This document shows positions 54,056 to 64,000 of a stretch of 64,000 nt of DNA, piece after piece (positions within the stretch are counted from its first letter, which is position 1; each line of letters opens with the position of its first letter). The notes beneath the pieces were generated by a model that did not search any database, was not told the DNA's origin, and saw nothing but the letters and a program-made list of their open reading frames with translations. Position numbers and translations under genes: made by a program. The DNA is from Fundidesulfovibrio magnetotacticus (lineage in GTDB: Bacteria; Desulfobacterota; Desulfovibrionia; Desulfovibrionales; Desulfovibrionaceae): the NCBI RefSeq assembly GCF_013019105.1, contig NZ_BLTE01000002.1, positions 246,496-310,495 of the forward strand, read 5' to 3'.

Positions 54056-55603
54056 ATGAACCTGTTCACTTCCACCATCGGGCAGCCCAACGCCGTCTCC
54101 ATCGCCTTCTTTTTCGTGTTCGTGGCCGCCACCCTGGTCATCACCTGGTTCGCGGCCAAGAAGTCCAAGACCGCCTCGGACTTCTACGCCGCCGGGCGCT
54201 CCGTCACCGGCTTCCAGAACGGCCTGGCCCTGGCGGGCGACTACATGTCCGCCGCGTCCTTTCTGGGCATCGCGGGCCTGGTGGCCCTCAAGGGCTACGA
54301 CGGCCTGATCTACTCCATCGGCTTCCTGGTGGGCTGGCCGCTCATCATGTTCCTCATCGCAGAACCCCTGCGCAACCTGGGCAAGTACACCTTCGCCGAC
54401 GTGGTGGCCTACCGCCTGCGCCAGAAGCCCATCCGCATCGCGGCGGCCTCGGGCTCGCTCATGACCATCTGCTTCTACCTCATCGCCCAGATGGTGGGCT
54501 CCGGATCGCTGGTGAACCTCATGTTCGGCCTGCCCTACGAGCTGGCCGTGGCCATCGTGGGCGTGGTGATGATCCTGTACGTGCTCTTCGGCGGCATGCT
54601 GGCCACCACCTGGGTGCAGATCATCAAGGCCGTGCTCCTGCTGGGCGGCGCTTCCGTGATGGTGGGCATGGTGCTCGCGAAATTCGGCTTCGACCCCTCC
54701 GCCCTCTTCTCCGCCGCCGCCGAGAAGTACGGCCAGAAGATGCTCGAACCCGGCGGCCTGGTCTCCAACCCCTGGGACGCCCTGAGCCTGGGCATCGCGC
54801 TCATGTTCGGCACGGCCGGCCTGCCCCACATCCTCATGCGCTTCTACACCGTGCCCGACGCCGAGCAGGCCCGCAAAAGCGTGTTCTACGCCACGGGCTT
54901 CATCTCCTACTTCTACATCCTCACCTTCATCATCGGCTTCGGCGCCATGGTGCTGGTGGGCCAGGACGTGATCACCAAGTTCGACAAGGGCGGCAACATG
55001 TCGGCCCTGCTCCTGGCCGAAGTGACCGGCGGCACCATGTTCCTGGGCTTCATCGCCGCCGTGGCCTTCGCCACCATCCTGGCCGTGGTGGCCGGGCTCA
55101 CCCTGGCCGGGGCCGCCAGCTTCTCCCACGACCTCTACGTGAACGTGTTCAAGAACGGCCGCGCCACCGAGGAAGAGGAAGTGAAGATGGCCAAGCGCTC
55201 CACCCTGGTGCTGGGCCTGGTGGCCATGGGCCTGGGCATCGCCTTCAAGGGCCAGAACGTGGCCTTCATGGTGGGCCTGGCCTTCGCCATCGCCGCCAGC
55301 GGCAACTTCCCGGCCCTGTTGCTCTCCATCCTCTGGCGCGGCATGTCCACCTTCGGGGCCACCGCGGCCATCGTCACGGGTTCGGTGCTTGCGGTGGGGC
55401 TCATCATCATCTCCCCCACCGTGTGGGTGAGCGTGCTGGGCTTCAAGCAGGCCATCTTCCCCTGGTCCAACCCGGCGCTCATCTCCATGCCCGCCGCGTT
55501 CTTCGCCGGATGGCTGGGCTCCGTGCTCGTGCCCGAGCCCGAGGCCAAGGCCCGCTACGAGGAACAGAAGATCCGCAACTACCTGGGCGTGGGCGTGGAA
55601 TGA
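54056..55603 (+). CDS. actP: Acetate/cation symporter (SSS family)
   Basis: The 515-residue inner-membrane protein has about 13 helices of the sodium:solute symporter family. Visible signature blocks are [20 protein letters not shown] (near residue 43), [35 protein letters not shown] and [20 protein letters not shown]. Acetate or a similar short carboxylate (pyruvate, propionate, lactate) is the expected substrate from the DUF485 and Acs context. Its stop overlaps the CBS-DUF294 start. Confidence 0.93.
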   Translation: MNLFTSTIGQPNAVSIAFFFVFVAATLVITWFAAKKSKTASDFYAAGRSVTGFQNGLALAGDYMSAASFLGIAGLVALKGYDGLIYSIGFLVGWPLIMFLIAEPLRNLGKYTFADVVAYRLRQKPIRIAAASGSLMTICFYLIAQMVGSGSLVNLMFGLPYELAVAIVGVVMILYVLFGGMLATTWVQIIKAVLLLGGASVMVGMVLAKFGFDPSALFSAAAEKYGQKMLEPGGLVSNPWDALSLGIALMFGTAGLPHILMRFYTVPDAEQARKSVFYATGFISYFYILTFIIGFGAMVLVGQDVITKFDKGGNMSALLLAEVTGGTMFLGFIAAVAFATILAVVAGLTLAGAASFSHDLYVNVFKNGRATEEEEVKMAKRSTLVLGLVAMGLGIAFKGQNVAFMVGLAFAIAASGNFPALLLSILWRGMSTFGATAAIVTGSVLAVGLIIISPTVWVSVLGFKQAIFPWSNPALISMPAAFFAGWLGSVLVPEPEAKARYEEQKIRNYLGVGVE

Positions 55604-57003
55604 GCAGCGAAGACGGCTTTCTCGGACTCACGGCAGGCAGCCTCCCCGCCCGCCCGCCGGTGTTCGTGGACCCGCAGGCCTCCGTGGTCCAGGCGGCGCG
55701 CGCCATGCGCGCCGCCCAGGCCACGGCCTGCCTTGTGGGAACACCCGAGGCCGTGCAGGGCATCCTCACCGAGCGCGACGTGGTGCGCGCCGTGGCCGAG
55801 GACGCAGCCCCAGACGCCCCGGCACGGGACTTCATGAGCCGCGAAGTGGTGACCATCTCCGGCCGAGAGCTGGTCAGCGAGGCCTTCCTGGCCATGTTGC
55901 GCCACAAGATCCGCCGCCTGGGGCTGACCGGCCCCGACGGCCGCATCACCGGCATCCTGGAGGAGCGCGACCTCCTGGCCGCGCGCTTCGAGAGCCCCGT
56001 GGCCCTGGCCGCCGACATCGCCCGGGCCGCCGACGCCTGGGACCTGGCCCGCGCCCACGCCACCCTCACCCGCATGACGCCCCGCTGGCTGGGACAGGGC
56101 GCGGGCGTGGACCGCGTGGGGGCCATGGCCGCCGCCGTGCGCGACCAGCTCTTCGCGCGCGCCGCCGTGCTGGCGCTCGAAACCGCCGACCCCGGCCCCA
56201 TGGCCCTGCTGGCCCTGGGCAGCGAGGGACGCCGCGAGCAGTTCCTGGCCACCGACCAGGACAACGCCCTGGTGCTGGGCGACGGCGCGGACCTGAGCAA
56301 GGCCCATGACTACGCCCTGCGCCTCATGGAACTGCTCGACCAGGCCGGGCTGCCTCCCTGCCCCCACGGCGTCACCGCCGACCGCGACGACTGGCGCATG
56401 ACCCTCCCCCACTGGGAGACCCGCCTGGAGGAGCTGGCCCGCAACCCCGGCCCAGAAGCCGTGCTGGCCCTCTCCATGCTGGCAGACGCCCGTCAGGTGC
56501 ACGGCAGCCGCGAACTGGCCGCCGGGCTCTCCCGGGCGCTCGCCCAGGCCGTCTCCGGCCACCCCATCGCCCTTCGCGCCATGGCTCGGGAGGCCGTGCG
56601 CTTCACCCCGCCCCTCACCATCTTCGGGTCGCTCTCGGTGCAGGACGGCGCGCTGGACATCAAGCGCGGCGGCATCTTCCCCCTCACCCAGGGGGCCAGG
56701 GTCCTGGGCCTGGAGTGCGGCGCGCGCGTCACCGGCACGGCCGGACGGCTGGAGGCCGCCGTGCGCGCGGGCTTCCTGGCCGAGGGCACGGCCACCAACC
56801 TCTCCCAGGCCCTCGATTTCATGCAGGAGCTGCGCCTGCGCTTCCAGGCCCGGGACCTGGACCGGGGCCGCGAGCCCGGCAACCGGGTTCTCCCGGGCGA
56901 ACTCACCCCCCTGGAGCGCTCCCGGCTCCAGGAGTGTTTCAAGGCCGTGGCCTCCTTCCAGGAGATGCTGGAAAACCGCTACAAGCTGAAGCTGTTCACA
57001 TGA
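55600..57003 (+). CDS. CBS-pair DUF294 putative nucleotidyltransferase
   Basis: The 467-residue cytoplasmic protein has two CBS motifs (about 15-130; [15 protein letters not shown] and [13 protein letters not shown]), a DUF294 nucleotidyltransferase domain with intact catalytic motif [10 protein letters not shown] plus TDQDNAL, and the DUF294 C-terminal domain. In the uridylyltransferase-like fold this motif positions ATP/UTP and two metal-binding aspartates. CBS domains sense adenosyl nucleotides, so control of acetate uptake or Acs by energy state is plausible. The ATG overlaps the actP stop and the stop overlaps the next gene. Confidence 0.85.
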   Translation: MSSEDGFLGLTAGSLPARPPVFVDPQASVVQAARAMRAAQATACLVGTPEAVQGILTERDVVRAVAEDAAPDAPARDFMSREVVTISGRELVSEAFLAMLRHKIRRLGLTGPDGRITGILEERDLLAARFESPVALAADIARAADAWDLARAHATLTRMTPRWLGQGAGVDRVGAMAAAVRDQLFARAAVLALETADPGPMALLALGSEGRREQFLATDQDNALVLGDGADLSKAHDYALRLMELLDQAGLPPCPHGVTADRDDWRMTLPHWETRLEELARNPGPEAVLALSMLADARQVHGSRELAAGLSRALAQAVSGHPIALRAMAREAVRFTPPLTIFGSLSVQDGALDIKRGGIFPLTQGARVLGLECGARVTGTAGRLEAAVRAGFLAEGTATNLSQALDFMQELRLRFQARDLDRGREPGNRVLPGELTPLERSRLQECFKAVASFQEMLENRYKLKLFT

Positions 57004-58673
57004 TCCTCGAAGACGCCGTTGATTTCCTGCGCCAGGCCCCGCCCCTGGCCTTCCTGGAGCCCGAGGCCCTGCGCTCCCTGGCGCGCAAGGCCTCCCTGGA
57101 GTTCTACCCGGCCGGCACGGCGGTGCTCGGCCCCGGCGGCGCGGGCGAGGGCTTCGTGCTGGCCGTGCGCAAGGGCCTGCTGGCGGCCGGGAGCGACACC
57201 GGTTGCGCCTGCGCCCCGGACCAGGAGCCCACCTGGGGCGAGGGCGAGGTGGCCGGATGGAGCGTTGAGCGCGCCGTGGCCCGCGAGGACGCCGTCTGCA
57301 TCCTCCTGGAGCCCGCCGCCGTGGCCGACGCCCTGCGGCCCGTGGAGGGCCTTACCGATTTTCTGGAAGACCGCCTTACCGAGCCCGTGCTGGAACTGGG
57401 CCTGGAAGGCGTGGCCCGCGAGATACCCCCCTGGGCCGCCTCGCGCAGGCCCCTGGCCGCCCTGCGCGCCGGGGAGGCCGTGCGCCCGGGCGAGCCCGTT
57501 GCCTGCGGGGCCACCCTCCGGGAGGCCGCCCGGCTCATGAGCGCCACGGCCCGCGACGCCCTGGTGGTCCTGGGGCCGGAGGGCCGAACCGCCGGGGTGA
57601 TCACCGACCGCGACTTCCGCGCCCGCGCCGTAGAGCAGGGCCTGCCCCCGGACACCCCCGTGGAGCGGGTCATGTCCAGCCCCGTTATCTCCCTGGACGC
57701 CCAGGCCTCCTGTTTCGACGCCCTCATGGCCATGACGCGCCACCACCTGCGCCACGTGGTGGTCATGGCCGGGAGCAAGCCCGCCGGGGTGCTCTCCGCC
57801 CAGGACCTGCTCCTGCGCCAGGCGGGCTCGCCCCCGGCCCTGGCCGCGCGCGCGGTCCGGGCCGCCTCCGTGGAGGAGCTTTCGGCCATCGCCCCGCTCC
57901 TGGACAAGCTGGCCATGGGGCTCCTGCGCGAGGGCGCGCGGGCCTCGGTGCTGGGTCGCATCGTGGGCGGCCTGCGCGAGACCCTGGCCGCCCGGGCCTG
58001 CCAACTGGCCGAAGAGGCCCTGGGGCCGCCCCCCGCGCCCTACGCGCTCATGCTCCTGGGCCGCGCCGCGCGGCGCGAGGGTCCGGCCCTGTGCCCCCTG
58101 TGGAACGCCGTGGTGCACCAGGAGGCCCCCGGGGCCTCGGGCTGGTTCGAGCGCCTTGGCAGCTTCCTGGCCGAGGCCCTGGAGCTTATGAACATAGCCC
58201 CGGCCCCGGGCGCTCCATCCGCCGCCTCCCGGGAATGGCGCGGCACGCCCCAGGAATGGGACGCCCGCCTGGACCGCTGGGCCCAGAGCCCACCGGAGGA
58301 CCCGGCCTGCCTCGACCTGCGCCCCGTGCACGGCCAACTCCACCTGGCCGAGGCCCTGCGCGTGCGCCTGGCCGGGCGCATGGTTCTCTCGGGGTCGCCC
58401 CCGGCCTCGCGTCCCGGGGCGGGCCTGGCCGAGCGGGTGGCCGACGGCGTGCGCCGCATGGCCTGGCGCACGGGCGTCCCGCGCATCGCCACGGCGGAGC
58501 GCGCCCTGGGGCTCCATCGCCTGGACGCCGCGGGCGAGGATCTGGTCTGGGCCGCCGAATACCTTGCGGCCTGGGGCTGGGTGGGCGAGCCCTTGCGGCC
58601 CGGCCCCCTGGCCCGGGCCATGGAGCGCATGTGCCGAGCGGCCTGGAAGCGGGCCGGGGAGGTTTCGCGATGA
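57000..58673 (+). CDS. CBS-DUF294 paralogue with lost nucleotidyltransferase motif
   Basis: The 557-residue protein has an N-terminal cyclic-nucleotide-binding-like region (about 1-130), a CBS pair (about 165-285; [16 protein letters not shown] and [12 protein letters not shown]) and a DUF294-type region. At the catalytic site the GSEGRRE motif reads LGRAARREG and the TDQDNA motif reads CPLWNAV, so the catalytic residues are gone. It is probably a regulatory pseudoenzyme partner of the preceding intact protein. The gene overlaps both neighbours by 4 nt, indicating coupled expression. Confidence 0.8.
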   Translation: MILEDAVDFLRQAPPLAFLEPEALRSLARKASLEFYPAGTAVLGPGGAGEGFVLAVRKGLLAAGSDTGCACAPDQEPTWGEGEVAGWSVERAVAREDAVCILLEPAAVADALRPVEGLTDFLEDRLTEPVLELGLEGVAREIPPWAASRRPLAALRAGEAVRPGEPVACGATLREAARLMSATARDALVVLGPEGRTAGVITDRDFRARAVEQGLPPDTPVERVMSSPVISLDAQASCFDALMAMTRHHLRHVVVMAGSKPAGVLSAQDLLLRQAGSPPALAARAVRAASVEELSAIAPLLDKLAMGLLREGARASVLGRIVGGLRETLAARACQLAEEALGPPPAPYALMLLGRAARREGPALCPLWNAVVHQEAPGASGWFERLGSFLAEALELMNIAPAPGAPSAASREWRGTPQEWDARLDRWAQSPPEDPACLDLRPVHGQLHLAEALRVRLAGRMVLSGSPPASRPGAGLAERVADGVRRMAWRTGVPRIATAERALGLHRLDAAGEDLVWAAEYLAAWGWVGEPLRPGPLARAMERMCRAAWKRAGEVSR

Positions 58674-59359
58674 TGAAATGGTGGCCCTGGTCCAGCCGCG
58701 AGCCGGACACCCCGGCCGGTCGCGCCGGGTTCGTGGTCTTCGACCTGGAGACCGGCGGGCTCGACCCCTCCCGCGACGACATCCTCTCCATCGGGGCCGT
58801 GCGCATGACAGGCGGGCGCATCGACGTGGGCGGGGCCTTCCAGGCCCTGGCCCGCCCCACGGCGACGTCCCTGGACGCGGCCGGGGTGCGCGTGCACCAG
58901 CTCACCCCGGGCGAACTGGCGGGCGAGCCGCCCCTGGAGGAGGTGCTGCCGCGCTTTCTGCGCTACGCCGGGGACGCGGTGCTCACGGGCTGGCACGTGG
59001 AGCTGGACCTGGCCTTCCTGCGCGCGGCCTGCAAGCGCCTGAAGCTGCCCCAGCCCAGGAACCGGGGCCTGGACGTGCTGGGGCTCTACCTGGCCATCCG
59101 GGGTTCGCGGGCCTCGCCCGTGCTGGACGAGCTGCCCCTGAAGGACGCCACCCTCTACAGCGTGGCCCGCGCCCTGGGCGTGCCCCCGCGCGGCGCGCAC
59201 GACGCCCTGGGCGACGCCTACCTCACCGCCCAGGTGCTCCAGCGCTTCCTCTCCATCCTGCGCTCCTCGCGCCAGGGGGAGGAGCTAAGCCTGGACACCG
59301 TGCTGCGCCTGGCCGCGCCCAGCTCCAGAAGCCGGGCCTCGCCCCAGCCCGCCTTCTGA
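58670..59359 (+). CDS. DnaQ-like 3'-5' exonuclease (DEDDh)
   Basis: The 229-residue protein is an RNase T/DnaQ exonuclease domain: motif I FDLETGG (Asp25, Glu27), motif [15 protein letters not shown] with Asp, and motif [18 protein letters not shown] with the catalytic His and Asp. It has no polymerase or other domain. Genes of this type recur beside DUF294 and ActP genes in proteobacteria, but why an exonuclease accompanies acetate uptake is not known. Start overlaps the preceding stop (ATGA); GGAGG lies 7 nt before. Confidence 0.88.
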   Translation: MMKWWPWSSREPDTPAGRAGFVVFDLETGGLDPSRDDILSIGAVRMTGGRIDVGGAFQALARPTATSLDAAGVRVHQLTPGELAGEPPLEEVLPRFLRYAGDAVLTGWHVELDLAFLRAACKRLKLPQPRNRGLDVLGLYLAIRGSRASPVLDELPLKDATLYSVARALGVPPRGAHDALGDAYLTAQVLQRFLSILRSSRQGEELSLDTVLRLAAPSSRSRASPQPAF

Positions 59360-59460
59360 GCGCCGCTCACCGCCCCGGTGCGGCCGCTTGCCAATTTGCG
59401 CTGGGAATCCGGAGGATTCGTGCTAAGGAACAACCATCCCCTTATTCCAAGGAGCTTTTC

Positions 59461-61443
59461 ATGACCGAGAACATCGAATCCCTGCTCCACGAAAACCGCC
59501 TCTTCCAGCCGCCTGCCGGGCCGCGTCAGGCCAAGGCCCATATCAAGAGCCTGGACGAATACCGCGCCGTCTACAAACGCTCCCTGGAAGATCCCGAGGG
59601 CTACTGGGGCGACCGCGCCCGCGAACTGATCACCTGGATGAAGCCCTTCGGGAAGGTGCAGGACTGCGACTTCAACGCCGCCACCTTCAAGTGGTTCGCC
59701 GACGGACAGCTCAACGCCGCCGCCAACTGCCTGGACCGCCACCTGGACGGCCCCCGCCGCAACAAGGCCGCCATCATCTGGCAGGGCGACCGCGAAGGCG
59801 ACGTGCAGGTGCTCACCTACCAGATGCTCCACGACGAGGTCTGCAAGTTCGCCAACGTGCTCAAAAGCCTGGGCGTGAAGAAGGGCGACCGCGTGGCCCT
59901 CTACGTGGGCATGGTCCCCGAGCTGGCCGTGGCCATGCTGGCCTGCGCACGCCTGGGCGCGCCGCACTCCATCGTCTTCGCGGGCTTCTCCGCCCACTCC
60001 CTGCGCGACCGCATCAACGACTGCCAGGCCAAGGTGGTGGTCTGCGGCGACGCCGTGCGCCGCGCGGGCAAGGCCATCCCCCTGAAGGGCAACGTGGACG
60101 ACGCCCTCAAGGAATGCCCCTGCGTGGAAAAGGTGGTGGTGCACGCCAGCGCCGGAACCCAGATCAACATGGTGGAAGGCCGCGACCTCTGGTGGCACGA
60201 GCTCATGGCCAGGCCCGAGATGAAGGCCCCCTGCCCGCCCGAGCCCATGGACTCCGAGGACGTGCTCTTCATCCTCTACACCTCCGGCTCCACCGGCAAG
60301 CCCAAGGGCGTCTACCACACCACCGGCGGCTACCTCACCTACGCCGCCCACACCACCCAGCTCGTCTTCGACATCCAGGAGGACGACGTGCACTGGTGCA
60401 CCGCCGACATCGGCTGGGTCACCGGGCACAGCTACATCGTCTACGGGCCCCTGGCCCTGGGCGCCACGTCGGTGATGTTCGAGGGCGTGCCCACCTGGCC
60501 CGGGCCGGACCGCTTCTGGGCCACCGTGGAGAAGTTCAAGGTGAACATCTTCTACACCGCGCCCACCGCCATCCGCGCCCTCATGCGCGAGGGCGTGAAG
60601 TGGACCAAAAACCATGATCTCTCGTCGCTGCGCATCCTGGGCTCCGTGGGCGAGCCCATCAACCCCGAGGCCTGGATGTGGTACCACGAACACATCGGCG
60701 GCGGAAAACTGCCCATCGTGGACACCTGGTGGCAGACCGAGACCGGCGGGCTCATGATCTCCCCCCTGCCCTACGCCACGCCGCTCAAGCCCGGCTCCGC
60801 CAGCCTGCCCCTGCCCGGCATCCTGCCCAAGGTGGTGGACAAGGACGGCAAGGAAGTGGCCCCCGGCGAGGGCGGCTTCCTCATCCAGTCCCGCCCGTGG
60901 CCCGGCATGCTGCGCGGCGTCTGGGGCGACCCCGTCCGCTTCAAGAACCAGTACTTCTCCGCCTTCCCCGGGGTCTACGAGACCGGCGACGGCGCGCGCA
61001 TGGACGCCGACGGCTACGTCTGGATCATGGGCCGCGTGGACGACGTGGTGAACGTCTCCGGCCACCGCATGGGCACCGCCGAGATCGAGTCCGCCCTGGT
61101 GGCCCACCCCGACGTTGCCGAGGCCGCCGTGGTGGGCATGCCCCACGACATCAAGGGCCAGGCCATCTACGCCTACGTCACCGTCAAGGAGGGCGTGGAG
61201 CCCACCGACGAACTGCTCGCCGCGCTCAAAAAGCACGTGCGCGCGGAAATCGGCCCCATCGCCACGCCCGAGGTGATCCAGTTCGCCCAGGGCCTCCCCA
61301 AGACGCGCTCCGGCAAGATCATGCGCCGCATCCTGCGCAAGATCGCCGAGGGTGAGACCTCCACCCTGGGCGACACCTCCACCCTGGCCGATCCCAGCGT
61401 GGTCACCGACCTCATAGAGGGCAAGGAGAAGCTCTTCGGATAG
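59461..61443 (+). CDS. acs: Acetyl-CoA synthetase (AMP-forming), copy 2
   Basis: The 660-residue protein is a standard Acs: [57 protein letters not shown] and the terminal catalytic-lysine motif [15 protein letters not shown] precedes ATG 59461, and the upstream frame is not coding. It is the last gene of the DUF485-actP-DUF294 operon, 101 nt after the exonuclease, so it activates acetate brought in by ActP. It is closer to canonical Acs than the copy at 48396. Confidence 0.96.
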   Translation: MTENIESLLHENRLFQPPAGPRQAKAHIKSLDEYRAVYKRSLEDPEGYWGDRARELITWMKPFGKVQDCDFNAATFKWFADGQLNAAANCLDRHLDGPRRNKAAIIWQGDREGDVQVLTYQMLHDEVCKFANVLKSLGVKKGDRVALYVGMVPELAVAMLACARLGAPHSIVFAGFSAHSLRDRINDCQAKVVVCGDAVRRAGKAIPLKGNVDDALKECPCVEKVVVHASAGTQINMVEGRDLWWHELMARPEMKAPCPPEPMDSEDVLFILYTSGSTGKPKGVYHTTGGYLTYAAHTTQLVFDIQEDDVHWCTADIGWVTGHSYIVYGPLALGATSVMFEGVPTWPGPDRFWATVEKFKVNIFYTAPTAIRALMREGVKWTKNHDLSSLRILGSVGEPINPEAWMWYHEHIGGGKLPIVDTWWQTETGGLMISPLPYATPLKPGSASLPLPGILPKVVDKDGKEVAPGEGGFLIQSRPWPGMLRGVWGDPVRFKNQYFSAFPGVYETGDGARMDADGYVWIMGRVDDVVNVSGHRMGTAEIESALVAHPDVAEAAVVGMPHDIKGQAIYAYVTVKEGVEPTDELLAALKKHVRAEIGPIATPEVIQFAQGLPKTRSGKIMRRILRKIAEGETSTLGDTSTLADPSVVTDLIEGKEKLFG

Positions 61444-61465
61444 TACGACGGACGACTCAAAGCAT

Positions 61466-61495
61466 AGGGCCGCCCACGGGCGGCCCTTTACTTTT
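61466..61495 (+). terminator. Intrinsic terminator of the acetate operon
   Basis: AGGGCCGCCC-AC-GGGCGGCCCT is a perfect 10-bp stem followed by TTACTTTTC, 22 nt after the acs stop. Confidence 0.9.
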
Positions 61496-61593
61496 CATTC
61501 CTTCTCCCTCATACAACGCACTAAGACAGGCGAAAACTGCACCTGCACTCCGCGCATCTGCAGCGGAACAACATCCAATCCTGCGAGCGCATC

Positions 61594-63477
61594 ATGGCCC
61601 CGAGCATCCTCCAGCGCCTTGCCGACACCCGGCTAACCATCAAGTTTCTCGCCGTCTCCCTGCTCAGCCTCGCGCTCTTCGCGGCCGCGCTCTTCGGGGT
61701 CATCCTGCCAAGGACGGAACGCGAACTCCTGGACGTGCACAAGCACGCGCTCCACTCCCTCGTGGGCTCCGTGGACTCCCTGCTCGCCGAGTACGAACGC
61801 CAGGTCAAACAGGGCGAACTCACCCTCGCCGAGGCCCAGAAACGCGCCCTCCAGCGCATCAAGACCCTGCGCTACGGACAGGGCGACTACTTCTGGATAC
61901 ACGACCTCACCGGCCCCGTGCCCAGGATGGTCATGCACCCCACCGTCCCCGCCCTGGACGGTAAAATCCTCGACGACCCCAAGTTCACCTGCGCCACCAC
62001 CGCCCAGAAAGGACACCCCGGCACGCTGGAACCACTCCCGGCCAAGGCCAACCTCTTCGCCGCCCTCAACCAGGCCGCGCGCGAATCCGGCCAGGGCTTC
62101 GTGGTCTACGAATGGCCCAAGCCCATCCAGGGCGGCGGCGTCACCAGCCAACTCTTCCCCAAACTCTCCTACGGCAAGGTCTTCGCGCCCTGGGGCTGGG
62201 TGATCGGCTCCGGCGTCTACATCGACGACATCGACTCCACCCTGCGCGCCCTGCGCCTGCTGGGCCTGGCCGTTCTGGCCGCTGTCTTCGTCGTGGCCCT
62301 GGCCGCCACCGTCTGGCTCACCCGCGCCTTCGTGGGACGCCAGGTGGACGCCCTCGTCGCCTACGCCGGACGCATCGCCCAGGGCGACCTCCAGGCCGCC
62401 CTGCCCCCGGCCGACTTCAAGGCCGAACTGGGCGTGCTCAAAAACGCCCTCACGGCCATGGTAGACCAGTTGCGCCAATCCCTCGCCCTCGCCGAAGACA
62501 AGGGGCGCGAGGCCGAAACACAGGCCCGCCTCGCACAAGAACAGACCCGCCTCGCACAGCACGCCCAGGCCCAGGCCGAACAGGCCAAGCGCGAAGGCGA
62601 ACTCGCCGCGGCGGCAGCCATGACCCAGGCCGCGCAGGGCATCCAGCACGTGGCCGCCGAACTCTCCGCCCTGCTCGACCAGGCCGTCGATGCAACCAAC
62701 CAGCAACGCCAGGGCGCACTGCGGAACGCCCGCGACGTGGAAACCGTCACCCAGGCCCTCGCCAACGTCACGCAGCTCGCCGAACAGGTCGCGAACCTCG
62801 CCAACGACGCCAGCGGCAAGGCCCACTCCGGCTCCGACGTGGTGAAACACTCCTCGCAAGCCATACAGGCCGTCAACCAGCAGGCGCAGGCCCTCTCCCA
62901 ATCCATGAACCAGCTCGGCGGACAAGCCCAGGCCATCGGCGCGATCCTCACCACCATCGCGGACATCGCCGACCAGACCAACCTCCTGGCCCTCAACGCC
63001 GCGATCGAGGCCGCCCGCGCGGGCGACGCCGGACGAGGCTTCGCCGTGGTCGCGGACGAGGTGCGCAAGCTCGCCGAAAAAACCATGACCGCCACCCAGG
63101 AAGTCTCCCGCGCCGTCTCCGCCATCCAGGCCGGCGCGCGCGACAACGTCCAACGCATGGACCAGGCCGCCAAAGCCATCGACGACGCCAACACCCTCTC
63201 TATCCAGTCCGGCCAGGTCTTCAACGACATCGTGGACATCGTGGGACGCTCCGCCCGGCAGACCTCCACCATCGCCGCCGAATCCGGCGCGCAATCCCAA
63301 GCCATGCGCCAACTCGCGGGCGCCATGGACGAAATCTCAAGCCTCGCGGACCACGTGGCCCGCAACGCCTCGGACTCCCTCGACGCCCTCCACCGGCTCG
63401 AAAACGAACAGCACACCCTCAACAACGTCATCCGGCGCTTCGACCAGGATTCGGCGGGCAAAGCCCTGCCCCGCTGA
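61594..63477 (+). CDS. Methyl-accepting chemotaxis protein with single Cache domain
   Basis: The 627-residue receptor has a first helix ([20 protein letters not shown]), a periplasmic sCache_2-like domain ([14 protein letters not shown], then [12 protein letters not shown] and [14 protein letters not shown], about 90-205), a second helix ([21 protein letters not shown]), a HAMP-like segment, a long Ala/Gln-rich coiled coil and the signalling tip [20 protein letters not shown]. Cache domains of this kind usually bind small carboxylates such as acetate, pyruvate or propionate, which would suit the preceding operon, but this is inference. Confidence 0.92.
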   Translation: MAPSILQRLADTRLTIKFLAVSLLSLALFAAALFGVILPRTERELLDVHKHALHSLVGSVDSLLAEYERQVKQGELTLAEAQKRALQRIKTLRYGQGDYFWIHDLTGPVPRMVMHPTVPALDGKILDDPKFTCATTAQKGHPGTLEPLPAKANLFAALNQAARESGQGFVVYEWPKPIQGGGVTSQLFPKLSYGKVFAPWGWVIGSGVYIDDIDSTLRALRLLGLAVLAAVFVVALAATVWLTRAFVGRQVDALVAYAGRIAQGDLQAALPPADFKAELGVLKNALTAMVDQLRQSLALAEDKGREAETQARLAQEQTRLAQHAQAQAEQAKREGELAAAAAMTQAAQGIQHVAAELSALLDQAVDATNQQRQGALRNARDVETVTQALANVTQLAEQVANLANDASGKAHSGSDVVKHSSQAIQAVNQQAQALSQSMNQLGGQAQAIGAILTTIADIADQTNLLALNAAIEAARAGDAGRGFAVVADEVRKLAEKTMTATQEVSRAVSAIQAGARDNVQRMDQAAKAIDDANTLSIQSGQVFNDIVDIVGRSARQTSTIAAESGAQSQAMRQLAGAMDEISSLADHVARNASDSLDALHRLENEQHTLNNVIRRFDQDSAGKALPR

Positions 63478-64000
63478 CGCCGACGCAAGCCGCCCGGCGC
63501 GATCAACGCCACGCAAGCATCCCACCGCCGCCCCGACATTGCGAGTGGCGGCAAGCGATGAGGCGGACCCGTCGCGAAAGACGCCTCCGGCGGCCAGGTC
63601 GCTGCCTCGCCGGGGGGAGAGCCCCCCCGACCCCGGCGATCGCTTCGCGTCGGCGGGAGGGGCGGCAGGGCCGGGCGGCGAGGCGGTCGGAGAATATGCC
63701 TCCGGCGGGCAAGGGCTACGCCCTCTGCACTCCCACTCCGCTTCGCGGGCTTCACCAGCGACGACAGTCTTGTCGGCAAGACCCTTGCGGCTGCGCCGCC
63801 TTTCGCGCGGGAATTCGCGCAAAGCCGCGAATCCCCGCGCGGGGGGCCGTGGCGCTTCGCGCCAAATATTCGAGCACGATCCGATTCTTGGATTTTAAAG
63901 AATAATTCCTTGTTCATCGTCGCTTGCGACGATGGCAGTCCGCCGGGATAAGCGCTGCTTTGAGCGCGTTCCCGGCGGGTGTCTGCTGCCGTGCGGGCGT
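63478..64000. repeat. Repeat- and hairpin-rich intergenic region at the window end
   Basis: The 523-nt region holds no convincing gene. It contains two copies of GCCTCCGGCGG (63582-63592 and 63700s), a CCGGGGGGA...CCCCCCCGACCCC...CTTCGCGTCG module (63608-63653) shared with 16548-16596, an imperfect 15-bp stem of GCGCGGGAATTCGCG type near 63800-63840, a perfect CATCGTCGC/GCGACGATG hairpin (about 63917-63936) and a CCGCCGGG/CCCGGCGG stem enclosing a smaller GCGCT/AGCGC stem. It is an extragenic mosaic continuing past the window. Confidence 0.7.

Overview
The window is a GC-rich chromosomal segment that looks like a sulfate-reducing deltaproteobacterium of the Desulfovibrio/Fundidesulfovibrio type. 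This is inferred from a 147-residue Desulfovibrio-class flavodoxin, a siroheme-decarboxylase-like AhbB protein, nif genes in the order nifH-nifI1-nifI2-nifD-nifK followed by a thioredoxin-like [2Fe-2S] ferredoxin, an acetate-centred energy metabolism (pta-ackA, two acetyl-CoA synthetases, an ActP acetate symporter) and the hairpin-rich extragenic modules common in that group. No tRNA, rRNA, CRISPR array, insertion sequence or prophage was recognised. Species cannot be fixed from this alone.

Layout. 1-6600: a tightly packed plus-strand operon for breakdown of 2-aminoethylphosphonate and ethanolamine (end of an ABC permease, phnX, a PbfA-like lyase, phnW, eutB, eutC, a DMT exporter-like permease). 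6731-14039: a small unknown gene, then a minus-strand signalling cascade (orphan solute-binding protein, PAS histidine kinase, receiver-HDOD protein, receiver-kinase), with a receiver-LuxR regulator on the other strand. 14134-25481: the nitrogen-fixation region. nifHI1I2DK and the ferredoxin run on the minus strand from a clear sigma-54 promoter. A TauE-like permease, a PAS-GGDEF-EAL protein and nifV (homocitrate synthase) run on the plus strand. A second EAL protein in a lower-GC patch closes the other end, where nifE/nifN/nifB would often be found.

25482-40169: pta-ackA, a small unknown gene, a flavodoxin with a Fur-box-like site, a cupin, a YjfK/PspA-type envelope-stress-like cluster (31455-34831), a second TauE-like permease, a large MscS-type channel, gpsA and the siroheme decarboxylase subunit. 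40439-51254: minus-strand CheW and chemoreceptor, a LpxK-like protein without a P-loop, a Bax-inhibitor-1 protein, a PAS protein, an APH-fold kinase, a glycosyltransferase, an acetyl-CoA synthetase and a LytTR regulator with a degenerate receiver. 51388-64000: a small secreted protein, an AbrB-family permease, then the plus-strand acetate operon (DUF485, ActP, two CBS-DUF294 proteins, a DnaQ-like exonuclease, acetyl-CoA synthetase) preceded by a nested inverted-repeat leader, a Cache-domain chemoreceptor and a long repeat-rich intergenic tail.

Together the genes describe scavenging of N, P and C2 units from phosphonates and ethanolamine, diazotrophy with PII-type (NifI) control, and acetyl-CoA/acetate interconversion, under heavy two-component, cyclic-di-GMP and chemotaxis signalling. 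Many adjacent genes overlap by 4 nt (ATGA or GTGA), which suggests translational coupling.
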